This document shows positions 23,934 through 32,687 of a DNA stretch of 64,000 nucleotides, in pieces. Both the position numbers and the translations under genes were made by a program. The notes beneath the pieces are model-generated. The model saw only the letters and a program-made list of their open reading frames with translations, was not told the DNA's origin and did not search any database. Position 1 is the stretch's first letter; every line of letters begins with the position of its first letter. The DNA is from RBG-16-49-21 sp040768125 (lineage in GTDB: Bacteria; Spirochaetota; UBA4802; UBA5550), in contig JAXGNG010000006.1 of NCBI GenBank assembly GCA_040768125.1, positions 186,001 to 250,000 on the forward strand. Reading direction: 5' to 3'.

Positions 23934-24105
23934 CGATAGTTATCGGTAGTTTTCACTCTGGGCGCTTATTTTGAGGGTATATTGGCGATAGTTATCGGTA
24001 CGATAGTGCTCTGATTCCCGAAATACGGGCGTTGGAGACGATAGTTATCGGTAGTTTTTTACTCTGAGTTCCCGTTTTGAGGGCAGAGAGGCGATAGTTA
24101 TCGGT
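23934..24105. repeat. Array of four CGATAGTTATCGGT palindromes with 52-53 bp period
   Basis: Copies start at 23934, 23986, 24039 and 24092, each exactly CGATAGTTATCGGT. A half copy, CGATAGT, is at 24001. Spacers are 38-39 bp. The first and third spacers are related (AGTTTTCACTCTGGGCGC and AGTTTTTTACTCTGAGTTCC, both with TTTTGAGGG later), so this is a degenerate tandem repeat rather than a CRISPR. It fills the gap between two converging genes, where a promoter is not expected. A related array lies at 12651-12757. Confidence 0.9.
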
Positions 24106-24118
24106 CCCGAACCATTCC

Positions 24119-24820
24119 TCATGGCTCGCCGCAGTTCCCGTCGTTTTCCATGACGGTTTTGTATCTTGAAAGGAAACGCGATTCCACGAAACGTCCGTGC
24201 CTGCCCCCCATGCCGTCGAGGTTTTCCCACTCGGTGATTGTGCCTCCCCTGAAGAGACGCACGACGGCGGTATGGGCCGAGCGTCCCGATTCCGGCCTTA
24301 CCAGTATCTCCAGGGTGCCGTCGGCGCCCCTGGTCGCCCTGAGTATCTCAAGTACCAGGTCCTCCTGGCCCATGCTGAAATGGATGCGGCCGCTTCCGCG
24401 GTCAACCCGTATCGACGGGGTGTCGGCGAAACAGGGACGGAAGACCACGTCTTTTCCCTTGTGCGTGGTGAGCATCCACCACTCTCCCGCGGGAAGCAAA
24501 GACGCTGCCGACCCCCCGGGAGGCGACGTCGAAAGGAACCCGCCGAAGACCCAGCCCTCCCGGCCCTGCCATGACACCTTCGTCCATTTGCCCTTCGCGC
24601 CCCCTATGGTCATCTCGCGTCCCTGCTCCTCAAGAAAGGAGATCTCGCTGCCGTGGGGTATGAGGATGATGATCTTTGCAGTTTCCGACGGGGCCTCCCT
24701 CATGCGCAGGCCCTTTTCCGCGGTGATCCATCGGGATTCCGCGGCCCCGGGGACGGCCAATTGCACAAGCCCCGCCACGGCAAGGAGAAGGACAATGTGT
24801 TTCGATCCTGTTCCACGCAT
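24119..24820 (-). CDS. Exported SH3-domain protein
   Basis: A 233-residue secreted protein. The signal peptide covers about residues 1-28 (HIVLLLAVAGLVQLAVPGAA). Residues about 32-95 form a bacterial SH3 domain (EKGLRMREAPSETAKIIILI, then WTKVSWQGREGWVFGGFL). The C-terminal ~110 residues have no recognised domain. SH3 proteins of this kind usually contact peptidoglycan or peptides in the envelope. It converges on the M20 gene across the palindrome array. Confidence 0.82.
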   Translation of the reverse strand: MRGTGSKHIVLLLAVAGLVQLAVPGAAESRWITAEKGLRMREAPSETAKIIILIPHGSEISFLEEQGREMTIGGAKGKWTKVSWQGREGWVFGGFLSTSPPGGSAASLLPAGEWWMLTTHKGKDVVFRPCFADTPSIRVDRGSGRIHFSMGQEDLVLEILRATRGADGTLEILVRPESGRSAHTAVVRLFRGGTITEWENLDGMGGRHGRFVESRFLSRYKTVMENDGNCGEP

Positions 24821-24870
24821 GGGTACGAACCTCCCTGATGGATGCCCGTGTCTTTACGGGCGATGTGTGA

Positions 24871-25662
24871 TCACGTCCGCCGGCCGCCGTTATATTTCGC
24901 CACGGCATAGATGACCGCCCCGGGCCAGAAGAGCAGCAGGAGAATCACGAATACTCCGATGGAGAAATCTTGAGTTGTCGTTCCTCCGCCCGTTCCCGTG
25001 CCGGCCATTCCTGCCGGGGGTTCCTTTTCATTTTTTATACTTTCGATGGCCTTGAATTTCAGGGCGTTCCAGTGGCTGACGTCCAGGGGTGTGCCGCAGT
25101 AGGGGCACTTCGGTATCTCGTTGGCCAGGGCGGGGAAGGTGGTGCCGATTTTACTCCCGCAGTGCGCGCAGCTGTCCACGGAGACCATGGTGCGGTTCAG
25201 CCGCGCGTCCGCGATGACCCCGGTGTTCCGGTCCCACACGTAGAATCCGAGGCTTCTTTTATTGATCACATCGATGGCGTGTTCCACTGTGGCGCGGGAG
25301 TGGCCCGTGCTCGCCATCAGGGGCTGGATTGAAGTTTCCAGGGCCAGCTCAAGCCTCCCAAGGATCGACGCGATGATCCGTTCCCGTTTTCTGAAAAGAT
25401 ATCCCATTGAGAGAAAAATAACCGTGGGGATAACCGCGGCGGCCACGAGTATCGACGATACCGGTTTCTTTTCATCGGGGATGGTGGCCCAGTTCCGGAC
25501 CAGGGCAACGGCGCCGAGGAGGGAGAAGGCGAGAAACACGTACCCCGCCCTGATCAGGACGTCGTCGATGGTGTAGATGTTTCGCGTATTATTTATACTC
25601 ACGGGAATATCCTGTCGTGTGGTTTCCTTCCGGTTCACGCTACGGGGGTCATCATACACCAT
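24871..25662 (-). CDS. Membrane protein with cytoplasmic zinc ribbon
   Basis: A 263-residue protein with two N-terminal membrane helices (GYVFLAFSLLGAVALV and SILVAAAVIPTVIFLSMGYL), a middle soluble part with helix-turn-like TGHSRATVEHAIDVINKRSL, a zinc ribbon (CAHCGSKIG then CPYCGTPL) and a C-terminal helix (FSIGVFVILLLLFWPGAVIY). A GTG at 25602 preceded by AGGA is an alternative start. I do not know the function. It is 50 bp upstream of the SH3 gene in the same direction. Confidence 0.75.
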   Translation of the reverse strand: MVYDDPRSVNRKETTRQDIPVSINNTRNIYTIDDVLIRAGYVFLAFSLLGAVALVRNWATIPDEKKPVSSILVAAAVIPTVIFLSMGYLFRKRERIIASILGRLELALETSIQPLMASTGHSRATVEHAIDVINKRSLGFYVWDRNTGVIADARLNRTMVSVDSCAHCGSKIGTTFPALANEIPKCPYCGTPLDVSHWNALKFKAIESIKNEKEPPAGMAGTGTGGGTTTQDFSIGVFVILLLLFWPGAVIYAVAKYNGGRRT

Positions 25663-25829
25663 CCGTCCCTTCCATCAAGAAAAAAAGCTTCCTTGGCCAA
25701 CCGGTGGTGATCACACTTTTCGGTCAATACCAGGGAACACAGTGGTTCGGTTTGAACGCGCGGAAAAAATCATTTGACAGGACAACGCAAGGGCTGTTTG
25801 ACGGGAAAAAGTTTTTTTGGAGCCGTCAC

Positions 25830-26729
25830 ATGAAGAAGCTGGCCAGGGGAGCGATCAACGAAAGGATAACCGCCGTCGCGAACCCCTTCTATCCCGGGTA
25901 CCTGGTGCGGGGGAACGGAAAGAACCTGATGATCGAGGCGGGGATGAATCTCATGGGTCCCCTCTACCTCCAATCGATACGTGAACACCTTGGCGATGCG
26001 CCCGATCTCGACTACCTCTTCATTACCCACTCGCACTACGATCATCTTGGAGCGGCGCCCTACCTGTTGGGCCGCATCCCGGGCCTGAGGCTGGGCGCCC
26101 ACGAGCGGGTGGGGGAGCTCCTGGCCAGGGAATCGGTGCTGGCGATGATGAACCGGCTGAGCGAGATCCAGAGGCCCCTCTTCGGGGAGATCGCCGGCGA
26201 AGAGGACCTCGCGATCCGATCCGTGGCCGTCGATCTCCCCCTGCGGGACGGCGACGAGTTTGATCTCGGAGGGATGACCTGCCGCGTCTACGCCACGCCG
26301 GGGCACACCAGGGATTCCCTTTCGTTTTACCTACCCGAGTCGGGGGCCCTCTTCCCCGGCGAGGCGGCGGGGGTGCCCCAGGGAAGGTGGGGCGAGGGGG
26401 TACAGGTGGAGTTTCTCTCCTCGTACGACGAGTACGTGGCGTCCCTGGACAGGATCATCGCCCTTGACCCGGAGGTCCTCTGTATCGGCCACGGGTGGGT
26501 CTTCACCGGGGAGGATGCTGCGCGGTACCTTCGTGATTCACGCGCCGCCACGGCGGAGTACCGGGGCCTCATCGAGCGCTACCTGGATGACGAGAATGGT
26601 GATATCGACAGGACCGTGGAAACGATGACGCGTATCGAGTACGATGAAAGCGGCGCGATATTCCAGGAGCGGAACGCCTACGTCACGAACCTGGCCGCCC
26701 AGGTTAAACATATAGCGGGATTTCGGTGA
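25830..26729 (+). CDS. Metallo-beta-lactamase-fold hydrolase
   Basis: A 299-residue cytoplasmic MBL-fold enzyme. Metal motifs are THSHYDHLG (HxHxDH), a third His in YATPGHTRDSLSFYLP, Asp/Glu in GALFPGEAAGVPQ where family members have a Gly-Asp, and His in CIGHGWVFTG. The general pattern resembles glyoxalase II or thioesterase-like hydrolases; no substrate can be assigned. I chose ATG at 25830 because GGAG lies 7 nt upstream; the longer frame has no support. Confidence 0.88.
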   Translation: MKKLARGAINERITAVANPFYPGYLVRGNGKNLMIEAGMNLMGPLYLQSIREHLGDAPDLDYLFITHSHYDHLGAAPYLLGRIPGLRLGAHERVGELLARESVLAMMNRLSEIQRPLFGEIAGEEDLAIRSVAVDLPLRDGDEFDLGGMTCRVYATPGHTRDSLSFYLPESGALFPGEAAGVPQGRWGEGVQVEFLSSYDEYVASLDRIIALDPEVLCIGHGWVFTGEDAARYLRDSRAATAEYRGLIERYLDDENGDIDRTVETMTRIEYDESGAIFQERNAYVTNLAAQVKHIAGFR

Positions 26730-26744
26730 GGGCGCCCCGGGGGG

Positions 26745-27113
26745 TCATTTTTCTCCTGACACCCGGGTGAATTCGCAGACCACTTTCCTGTTCGGCACCT
26801 CGAGAGTGACGACGAGCCGTTTCTTGTTGTCGGTCAGGGTGTAGGTGTAGCCGTAGCCCTTGTTGCGGAAATCCAGGGTATCGCCGTCAAGCTTCCCCAC
26901 GAGATCCGCCACGGTTATCTCGCCGGTAAGCAGTTCCCAGGATATCCGGTACCTGTTGAGCCGCAGTTTTTTCAGCTCGATCGACCGTCCGCACCAGGGA
27001 TCCCTTACCGTGGGGAGCTTCACGTACTTCCCGCTGAAATCGAGAATCACCGCGAGACCCCCGCTCGCCGTGAGGATCATGGCTGACATCACTATGATTC
27101 CCAGTCGCTTCAT
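26745..27113 (-). CDS. Small exported protein of unknown function
   Basis: A 122-residue protein with a signal peptide (MKRLGIIVMSAMILTASGGL) and a mature part of short beta-like segments (FSGKYVKLPTVRDPWCGRSI, then LRLNRYRISWELLTGEITV). I chose ATG at 27113 with GAGAGG upstream. It converges on the MBL-fold gene with a 15-bp gap. I do not recognise the family. Confidence 0.68.
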   Translation of the reverse strand: MKRLGIIVMSAMILTASGGLAVILDFSGKYVKLPTVRDPWCGRSIELKKLRLNRYRISWELLTGEITVADLVGKLDGDTLDFRNKGYGYTYTLTDNKKRLVVTLEVPNRKVVCEFTRVSGEK

Positions 27114-27188
27114 CCCGTCCTCTCTCATGCAATAATGCCGGTTTCCCGGTGTATGAATCACCCTGCAGGGATTTGTTACGCTTCAGGA

Positions 27189-28478
27189 TCAGTCGCTGTA
27201 GTCCTTCCCGGAGGTGTCCGGCGCCCTGACATCCAGGGCCTTCGCCTTCTCGGCGATCTTTTCCTTGCTCCATTCCTTCGGGTCTTCTATCCGCTTCGCC
27301 TTGGGCCCCGGGTCGAATGATTTCGTCTTCAGGATCGCCTCTATGCCCAGTGGAGCCGTGTCCTTCGCGTTGAACACCTCCACGAGGATCCGGTAAACGA
27401 ATTCCTCGACGTTTTTCGCCATCCGCTCCCGCACGTCGATGGGGAGGCCCGTGAGCCTGTTCTCGAAGGGAAGGTTCAGCTTCTTGTAATCCCCGGCCTT
27501 CCATCCCTTCTCCGCGGCGTAGGCGACCATCTTCTCCCACATCTCCTCGGTTACGCCGCTGTCTTTCACCTTCCGGAATTTCTTGTTCTCATCAAGTATG
27601 GCGTTGCCGTAGTCGTTCACCTCAAGGCCCCAGGAGATCATCTGGAGCGCCGTGGCCACGTTCGCCTTCGTGGTGTTGGTTTCCCGGGCGATGCGGCGGA
27701 GCCGGTCGGAGCTGTTTCCCGATGTGCCGTGCTGGGCGCCGGAGACATGATAGGGCGCGATGGCCTTGTGTATGGCCGCGGTAAGGTCGACCTGGATCCC
27801 CGCGTCGCTCTCCTCGATGCCGTGGGTGGTCCCGTTGTTCAGGGCGATCCAGTCGGGGAAGATGTCATGGGCGTTCAGGCCCTGGATGAGGAAGAGCGCC
27901 TCCTCGGGCGTCGACATCCCCTCCTTTCCCTTGATTTCCCCCACCTCGGTTTCCAGTCCCGCCCATTTCGGCACGTACCGGTTCAGCTCGATGCTGGCCA
28001 GGAGGTTCTGGTCGTCGGGGAGGTGGGAGGCGTCGATGGCGATGGAGGTGATCCCCGCGTCGAACATGCTGGGGATCTCGGTCCTGGCGGCGCCGATATC
28101 GCCCTCGCCCTTGATGCCGTAATGGTCGGCGTGGATCGCCACGGGCACGGTGATCTCAAGCTCGTTGCAGACCGCGTCGACGTAGGTGGCCATGTTCCAG
28201 TAATTCACGGCGCAGTAGGCCCCGGCCCCCCCCTCGGACTTGGCAATCTCGATGATGACCGCGGCGTTGGCCCTCTGGGCGGCGGCCAGGGTCCCGCGTA
28301 TGACGAAGATATTACGCGCGTTGGCCGCGATGGTCATGCACTGGCCCTTGGCGAGCATGGCACGGTCGATGACCTTACCGCTGACGATGAGGGCCCGGGA
28401 GTTGGGGAAGAGCCGCGTGATGGTGGGCGGCCTGCCGATTTCGAGGGCCTTTTTAAAATCCTTGTCGTGATGGGTCAT
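27189..28478 (-). CDS. Class II aldolase-like zinc enzyme
   Basis: A 429-residue relative of class II fructose-bisphosphate/tagatose-bisphosphate aldolases. Zinc and catalytic motifs include AIHADHYGIKGEGD near 118, AIDASHL, LETEVGEIKGKEG near 178, LNNGTTHGI near 214 and SGAQHGTSGNSSD near 245, followed by KANVATALQMI. It is ~100 residues longer than ordinary fructose-bisphosphate aldolase, mainly in the C-terminal third (helical, Lys-rich), so the substrate may differ. It is transcribed alone, divergent from moxR. Confidence 0.82.
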   Translation of the reverse strand: MTHHDKDFKKALEIGRPPTITRLFPNSRALIVSGKVIDRAMLAKGQCMTIAANARNIFVIRGTLAAAQRANAAVIIEIAKSEGGAGAYCAVNYWNMATYVDAVCNELEITVPVAIHADHYGIKGEGDIGAARTEIPSMFDAGITSIAIDASHLPDDQNLLASIELNRYVPKWAGLETEVGEIKGKEGMSTPEEALFLIQGLNAHDIFPDWIALNNGTTHGIEESDAGIQVDLTAAIHKAIAPYHVSGAQHGTSGNSSDRLRRIARETNTTKANVATALQMISWGLEVNDYGNAILDENKKFRKVKDSGVTEEMWEKMVAYAAEKGWKAGDYKKLNLPFENRLTGLPIDVRERMAKNVEEFVYRILVEVFNAKDTAPLGIEAILKTKSFDPGPKAKRIEDPKEWSKEKIAEKAKALDVRAPDTSGKDYSD

Positions 28479-28817
28479 CGCGTAACCTCCTTGGCCTCCG
28501 GTCCGCCCGCCGGGAACGCCGAGTGTCCCATGTCCGGAAAATGCCCGACCGCGCGGAGTTGAGGGAATGCTGATCGCGGAGCTTCGCGGGGCCGCCCCGC
28601 CTTAATGGGAATCATTATGCGGGAAATCAGTTAATATTGCAAATGTTTTGTGCTGGTCACGGTAAAAATATTATGCCCCCGCGGGCTGTAACAAAATGCG
28701 CGAGTAGACATCAGAATGAACGGCGTCTCAGCCCCTTATTGTACTGGACAAAATCACGTGTTTCCCGAAAATCACCATCCAGCGGCCCCGGCGGGTACCG
28801 GGTGGAGGAGCGAGCCT
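28479..28817. other. Divergent intergenic region between aldolase and moxR
   Basis: This 339-bp gap must hold promoters for both directions. The middle (about 28610-28680) is clearly more AT-rich than the flanks. TTTGTG (28644-28649) and TATTAT about 16 bp later form a weak plus-strand promoter candidate. GGAGG lies just before the moxR start. I see no repeat or gene in it; a short plus-strand frame from 28716 is only an upstream extension of moxR. Confidence 0.4.
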
Positions 28818-29801
28818 ATGGACTATCTTGAAATCGAGAAACTCACCGAAAAGGTGAAGGCGGAGAACGGCTTTGTGGAAAAAATCAAGGCCGAGATCGC
28901 GAAGGTCATAGTGGGCCAGGAGGCCCTGGTGGACCGTATCCTGATAACATTCATGTCGGGGGGGCACGTGCTCCTGGAGGGCCTGCCGGGCCTGGCCAAG
29001 ACCCTGGCGGTCCGCGCCTTCGCCCGGGCCATCGACACCTCCTTCCAGCGCGTGCAGTTCACGCCGGACCTCCTTCCCGCGGACCTGGTGGGCACCAGGA
29101 TCTACAACCCGAAGGAGCTCGATTTTTTCACCAGGAAGGGCCCCGTGTTCACCAATCTCCTGCTTGCCGACGAGATCAACCGGGCCCCGGCGAAGGTCCA
29201 GTCCGCGCTCCTGGAATGCATGGAGGAGAAGCAGGTCACCATCGGCGAGGAAACGCACTCCCTGGAGATGCCCTTCATGGTGCTTGCCACGGAGAACCCC
29301 ATCGAGCAGGAGGGCACCTACCCGCTTCCGGAGGCCCAGCTCGACCGTTTCTTCATGAAGGTCCTGGTGGGCTACCCGAGCCACGAGGAGGAGAAGGAGA
29401 TACTGGGCCGGTTCGGCGACATACGGATCGAAAACGTGAAGAAGGTGGTTTCTCCCGACAGGGTACTGAAAAAAACCGAGCTTATCGATTCCATATATAT
29501 CGACGATCTCCTGATCGACTACATCGTCACCATCGTGGGCCGCACGAGGAACCCCTCGGGGGGCGACCTGGCGCGTTACATCGAGTTCGGCGCGAGCCCC
29601 CGGGCCTCCATCGCCCTGATGAAGGCGTCCCGGTGCATCGCCTTTATCCGGGGCCGGGGCTTCGTCAATCCCGACGATATCAAGGAGATCGGCGCCGACG
29701 TGCTCCGCCACCGGATCATCCTTTCCTACGAGGCGGAGGCGGACGGCAGGACCGCGGACGACGTGGTAAAAATGGTGTTCGATTCGGTGGAGGTCCCCTG
29801 A
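28818..29801 (+). CDS. MoxR-family AAA+ ATPase
   Basis: MoxR ATPases act as chaperones for von Willebrand A proteins. The 327-residue product has Walker A at about 55-62 (GLPGLAKT), Walker B LLADEINRAP, sensor ATENPIEQEGTYPLPEAQLD and an Arg-finger region SPRASIALMKASRCIAFIRG. I chose ATG at 28818 because GGAGG lies 9 nt upstream. The next gene begins immediately after the TGA. It heads the Bat operon. Confidence 0.94.
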   Translation: MDYLEIEKLTEKVKAENGFVEKIKAEIAKVIVGQEALVDRILITFMSGGHVLLEGLPGLAKTLAVRAFARAIDTSFQRVQFTPDLLPADLVGTRIYNPKELDFFTRKGPVFTNLLLADEINRAPAKVQSALLECMEEKQVTIGEETHSLEMPFMVLATENPIEQEGTYPLPEAQLDRFFMKVLVGYPSHEEEKEILGRFGDIRIENVKKVVSPDRVLKKTELIDSIYIDDLLIDYIVTIVGRTRNPSGGDLARYIEFGASPRASIALMKASRCIAFIRGRGFVNPDDIKEIGADVLRHRIILSYEAEADGRTADDVVKMVFDSVEVP

Positions 29802-30641
29802 GTGGACAGGCCCGAGCTCGCCCTGCTGAAGAAAATCCGCCTCCAGCCGGGGAAGAAGATCAACACCCTCTTCATGGGGGAATACCATTCCGCCTTCCGC
29901 GGCCAGGGGCTTTCCTTCGATTCGGTGAGGGAGTACCGCTACGGCGACGACGTGCGGAGCATCGACTGGAACGTCTCGGCGCGGATGCGGAATCTCTTCG
30001 TCAAGCAGTACGTCGAGGAGCGCGAGCTCTCCGTGGTGCTCATGATCGACATGTCCGGCTCCACGGAATTCGGCGGCGGCGGCCGCCGCAAGCGCGACCT
30101 GATCCTCGAGACTTCGGCTCTCTTTCTCAACCTGGTGAGGATGCACAACGACCGCGTGAGCGTCTGCCTCTTCACGGACCGGGTCGAGCGCTATCTTCGG
30201 CCCCGGAAGGGAAGGAAGTTCGTGCTCAAGGTCCTCGATGAGATACTGAAATGCGATCCCGGGAGCAGGAGGACCGACCTGTCGGTCGCCATCGACTTCA
30301 TCAGGCGCGTGCTCAAGAAGCGGAGCGTCATCTTCGTCATTTCAGACTTCCTCGACGCCGGTTCCTTTTCGCTGAAGATGAAGCTCCTGGCAAGGCGCCA
30401 CGACGTCATCCCGGTCCAGGTCTCCGACCCCATGGAGAAGGAGGCGCGCTTCTTCGGCCTCACGGAGTTTCTCGACCTCGAGACCGGGAAGTCCTTCCTT
30501 TCCGATGCCCTTCCCGGCAAAGGGAATTTTCCCGTCCTGGCAGAGTTCAACGGCATTGCCCTTTCGACAGACCGGCCCATCGAGGTGCCGATACTCAGGT
30601 TTTTCGAGAAACGGAACCGCACCAGGCTCACGAGGTCATGA
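29802..30641 (+). CDS. DUF58 protein (VWA-like partner of MoxR)
   Basis: A 279-residue soluble DUF58 protein. The family hallmark FDSVREYRYGDDVRSIDWNV lies near residues 40-60. A MIDAS-like motif follows (LMIDMSGSTEFG near 80), so the domain probably folds like von Willebrand A. The GTG start abuts the moxR stop. MoxR-DUF58 pairs are widespread and are thought to remodel or assemble protein complexes; targets here are unknown. Confidence 0.92.
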   Translation: MDRPELALLKKIRLQPGKKINTLFMGEYHSAFRGQGLSFDSVREYRYGDDVRSIDWNVSARMRNLFVKQYVEERELSVVLMIDMSGSTEFGGGGRRKRDLILETSALFLNLVRMHNDRVSVCLFTDRVERYLRPRKGRKFVLKVLDEILKCDPGSRRTDLSVAIDFIRRVLKKRSVIFVISDFLDAGSFSLKMKLLARRHDVIPVQVSDPMEKEARFFGLTEFLDLETGKSFLSDALPGKGNFPVLAEFNGIALSTDRPIEVPILRFFEKRNRTRLTRS

Positions 30642-30645
30642 TCCC

Positions 30646-31656
30646 ATGAGAGCCGCCCTGCTTTCCCTCCTCCTGTCCATGCCGCTCCTGGCCGCCCCGG
30701 GGGCGGAACCCGGGACGCCGGAGATATCCGCCGAGGTGAGGCCTGCGAAGGCCACCGTGGGGTCACTCATCGAGTACCGCGTCTTCATCACAGGGAAGGG
30801 GATTCCCGCCCCCGCCGTGGCGCCGCCGGAGCGCCGTGAACTTGTTCCCCCCCCGGAGCCGGGAAAGGGGACAAAGCCCGGTACCGCCGGCGACGATGGT
30901 GAAAGCGAGGTGGACCCTGCATCCCTCGTGCCCCTCTACGTGATCCACTCGGTAAAAAAGAACGACCGCTCCGGGAAGGGGATGACCGACATCACCGTGA
31001 CCGTGCAGATGGCATACTACCGTCCCGGGACATGGGCGCTCCCGGACATCGAGATAAAGGGGGAGGACGGGGTGCTCCTGGGATACCGTGCCCCCGAGGT
31101 TGAAATCATCCCATCCAACAAGGAGGGGGAGTTCCAGGAGATCGAACCGCCCATGGAACTGGGGGGAAATTACCTCCGCCTGGTGCTCCTGCTTCTGGGG
31201 ATCGCCCTCCTGGGGGTCCTGGCGTTCTTCCTCGTGCGCTATCTCAGGCGGAGGATCCGGGAGCGCCGCGCGGCACCCGTGGTCATCCCCCCCATCGAGA
31301 CCTTCATGAGGGAGATCGGGAAGCTGCGGGGAGAGGAGCTCATCGAGAGCGGCAGGATCGAGGAGTTCGTCCTCGGCGTATCGATGATCTTCCGCGCCTT
31401 TCTCTCCGCGCAGTTCGGCTTCGACGCGACCGAGATGACGAGCCATGAGATCGAGGGGAAGATCCGCAAGGCCTTCCCGCGGGACCTCCATGCCCGGTGC
31501 CACGGCGACATCATGGAAAACCTGAACCTCTGGGACCTCTCGAAGTTCGCCGAGTTCACCCCGTCGAAGGAGCGTCTCCGCGGCAGCCTTGATAAAACGG
31601 TCGAGATCGCCAGGATCCTGTCCGGGGAGGAGGACCATGGCCTACCTGGAGTTTAA
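30646..31656 (+). CDS. Bat-operon membrane protein (DUF4381/BatD-like part)
   Basis: A 336-residue protein with a signal peptide (ALLSLLLSMPLLAAPGAEP), a beta-rich periplasmic part (ISAEVRPAKATVGSLIEYRV, as in BatD N-termini), one membrane helix near 178-198 (LVLLLLGIALLGVLAFFLV) and a helical cytoplasmic tail. It starts 5 bp after the DUF58 stop and overlaps batA by 20 bp. It corresponds to the small protein often found between DUF58 and BatA. Exact function is unknown. Confidence 0.75.
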   Translation: MRAALLSLLLSMPLLAAPGAEPGTPEISAEVRPAKATVGSLIEYRVFITGKGIPAPAVAPPERRELVPPPEPGKGTKPGTAGDDGESEVDPASLVPLYVIHSVKKNDRSGKGMTDITVTVQMAYYRPGTWALPDIEIKGEDGVLLGYRAPEVEIIPSNKEGEFQEIEPPMELGGNYLRLVLLLLGIALLGVLAFFLVRYLRRRIRERRAAPVVIPPIETFMREIGKLRGEELIESGRIEEFVLGVSMIFRAFLSAQFGFDATEMTSHEIEGKIRKAFPRDLHARCHGDIMENLNLWDLSKFAEFTPSKERLRGSLDKTVEIARILSGEEDHGLPGV

Positions 31657-32632
31657 AAATCCACTTCTCCTTCTCCTCCTGGTCCCCTGGGCGGCGGCCC
31701 TCTTCTGGTTCCTCTGGGGGAGGCTCTACGCCCGGGAGGCGGCGGTGGCCATATCCTCCGAGAGCGTGGTACGGGCCAGGCCGACGATCAGGGCGCGCAC
31801 CTACCGGTTCCTCCCGGCCCTTCGCTTCGCGGCGATGCTTCTCCTCATCGTGGCCCTGGCCCGGCCGGGAAAGGGGATCAGCTACTCGAGCGTGAAAAAC
31901 CTTGGGATCGACATCATGGTCGCCATGGACGTCTCCCTCTCCATGCTCGCCGAGGACTTTCAGCCGAAGAACCGCCTCGTGGTTTCGCGGGAGGTGATCA
32001 AGGATTTTATCGCGCGCCGCGGCGCCGACCGGATCGGCATGGTGATCTTCGCCGGGGAGGCCTACCTCCAGTGCCCCCTGACCCTGGAGCACCGGATGAT
32101 CACGGACATCGTGGACGAGGTCGATTTCGACTCCGTGCACGTCGACGGCACGGCCATCGGCGACGCCATCGCCCTGGCCTCGGCGAGGATGATGGAGCGC
32201 ACCTCCCGGGGAAGGGTTATACTCCTGGTGACGGACGGCATGAACAACCGGGGCAGCATCGACCCGGAAACCGCGGCGCGGGCCGCGGCGGAGCTCGGGA
32301 TAAAGATATACGCCGTGGGGATCGGGAAAAAGGGCGAACCGGTCCCCTATCCCACGGGGATACCCATGGTGACGCGGCAGGTCGTGATCGACATCGACGA
32401 CGAGATGCTCACGAAGGTGGCGGAGCTCACCGGGGGGAAGTACTACCAGGCCACGTCGAGCGGCGTCTTCTGGAAGTACATGAAGGAGATCGACCGCCTC
32501 GAGAAAACCAACGTGGAGATCCGGCGCTACCACGAGTTCTACGACCGTTTTCACTGGCTCCTCTACGCGGCCATGGCATGCTTCTTCGCCGAGGTGCTGC
32601 TCAGGTCGGTGGTGTACAGGAAGGTGCCCTGA
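31637..32632 (+). CDS. batA: BatA-like von Willebrand factor A membrane protein
   Basis: A 331-residue protein with an N-terminal pair of helices (PLLLLLLVPWAAALFWFLWG and FAAMLLLIVALARPG), a VWA domain (MIDAS DVSLS near 95; GTAIGDAIALA; VTDGMNNRG) and a final helix near 305-322. This layout is that of BatA, named for Bacteroides aerotolerance and common in spirochaetes such as Leptospira. It probably forms a complex with BatB and the TPR protein, remodelled by MoxR. The start overlaps the preceding gene by 20 bp. Confidence 0.88.
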   Translation: MAYLEFKNPLLLLLLVPWAAALFWFLWGRLYAREAAVAISSESVVRARPTIRARTYRFLPALRFAAMLLLIVALARPGKGISYSSVKNLGIDIMVAMDVSLSMLAEDFQPKNRLVVSREVIKDFIARRGADRIGMVIFAGEAYLQCPLTLEHRMITDIVDEVDFDSVHVDGTAIGDAIALASARMMERTSRGRVILLVTDGMNNRGSIDPETAARAAAELGIKIYAVGIGKKGEPVPYPTGIPMVTRQVVIDIDDEMLTKVAELTGGKYYQATSSGVFWKYMKEIDRLEKTNVEIRRYHEFYDRFHWLLYAAMACFFAEVLLRSVVYRKVP

Positions 32633-32687
32633 TGACGCGGCGCCATGCATGCAGCGCGCCCCCTTCGCGGGGCGCCGGGGGAAAGTG

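Noticed and set aside
23934..24105. CRISPR array
   Set aside because: The repeat unit is only 14 bp, spacers are related to one another, and no cas gene lies near.
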